From positions 1 through 6,405 of the forward strand of contig SIAZ01000203.1 in the NCBI GenBank assembly GCA_009695405.1: a DNA stretch of 6,405 bases, given 5' to 3'. Positions 6,353 to 6,405 of this stretch are shown here, piece by piece. Position 1 is the stretch's first letter, and each line of letters begins with the position of its first letter. Under the pieces are notes generated by a model. It made no database searches and had not been told where the DNA came from. It saw only the letters and a list, made by a program, of their open reading frames with translations. Made by a program: the position numbers and the translations under genes. This DNA comes from Pedosphaera sp. (lineage in GTDB: Bacteria; Verrucomicrobiota; Verrucomicrobiia; Limisphaerales; UBA9464).

Positions 6353-6405
6353 TTAGGCTTTCGCCGGTTTCCAGTTCCAAGGCAGGAGTTCGGCAACGGT
6401 ATGGT
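6353..6405 (-). CDS. tnpC: IS66 transposase TnpC, last 16 residues (partial)
   Basis: Minus-strand codons from 6403 to the TAA at 6355-6353 read HTVAELLPWNWKPAKA and then stop. The ELLPWNW ending is characteristic of the C-terminal element of IS66-family DDE transposases, the enzyme that cuts and joins the IS ends. The frame runs off the right edge, so only the extreme C-terminus is present. The position fits: stop codon, short non-coding tail, terminal repeat at 6263. Confidence 0.7.
   Translation of the reverse strand, partial: HTVAELLPWNWKPAKA

Larger units (their letters stand above)
6263..6405 (-). mobile_element. IS66-family insertion sequence, 3' (tnpC) end, cut by window edge
   Basis: The terminus is at 6263 and the body extends beyond the right edge. 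It contains the C-terminal end of a transposase on the minus strand, followed by about 89 bp of non-coding DNA and then the terminal repeat. It has the same orientation as the fragment at 1-263. That fragment is the tnpA end and this one the tnpC end, so the two would make the two ends of a single element type. Most of the element (the rest of tnpA, tnpB and nearly all of tnpC) is outside the window. Confidence 0.75.

Noticed and set aside
6244..6396. N-terminal extension of the PhzF-family protein by 51 residues
   Set aside because: The extension is translated from IS66 terminal DNA and a tnpC shadow frame. The family start is at 6243.

Overview
The window looks like a stretch of chromosome from a Gram-negative-type environmental bacterium, most likely of the Verrucomicrobiota or a neighbouring PVC-group lineage. 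The hints are a fused CobA-HemD protein, a lineage-specific secreted protein, an IS66-type element and no Shine-Dalgarno sequence at any of the five main starts. This assignment is an inference from gene style, not from a marker gene.

Both edges lie inside an IS66-family insertion sequence. Bases 1-263 are the 5' (tnpA) end of one element, and 6263-6405 are the 3' (tnpC) end of an element in the same orientation (minus strand). Their 29-bp terminal repeats match at 27 positions and start with GTAAGC. About 6.0 kb of ordinary chromosomal DNA lies between them. The layout fits two directly repeated IS copies, or one IS copy on a circle or a contig broken inside a repeat. The left tnpA appears frameshifted.

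Just inside the left IS, 264-502 (+) is the C-terminal piece of a diacylglycerol-kinase-family lipid kinase cut off by the insertion. A likely minus-strand operon follows, read from 3888 down to 686: cobA-hemD fusion (siroheme/heme branch point), a small glutaredoxin-like protein with a CGWS site, and a putatively exported protein of unknown function that starts 4 bases after the glutaredoxin stop. A 366-bp divergent intergenic region separates this operon from a plus-strand class I aspartate-type aminotransferase (4255-5430). The aminotransferase converges, with a 21-bp gap, on a PhzF-family isomerase-like gene (6243-5452, minus). The start codon of that gene lies only 19 bp from the right IS terminus, so its native promoter has probably been displaced.

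The intact genes are mostly metabolic housekeeping (tetrapyrrole synthesis, amino-acid transamination, redox). I see no phage, CRISPR, toxin-antitoxin or defence system, and no convincing new multi-gene system. The notable features are the IS boundaries and the genes they disrupt, and the uncharacterised exported protein.
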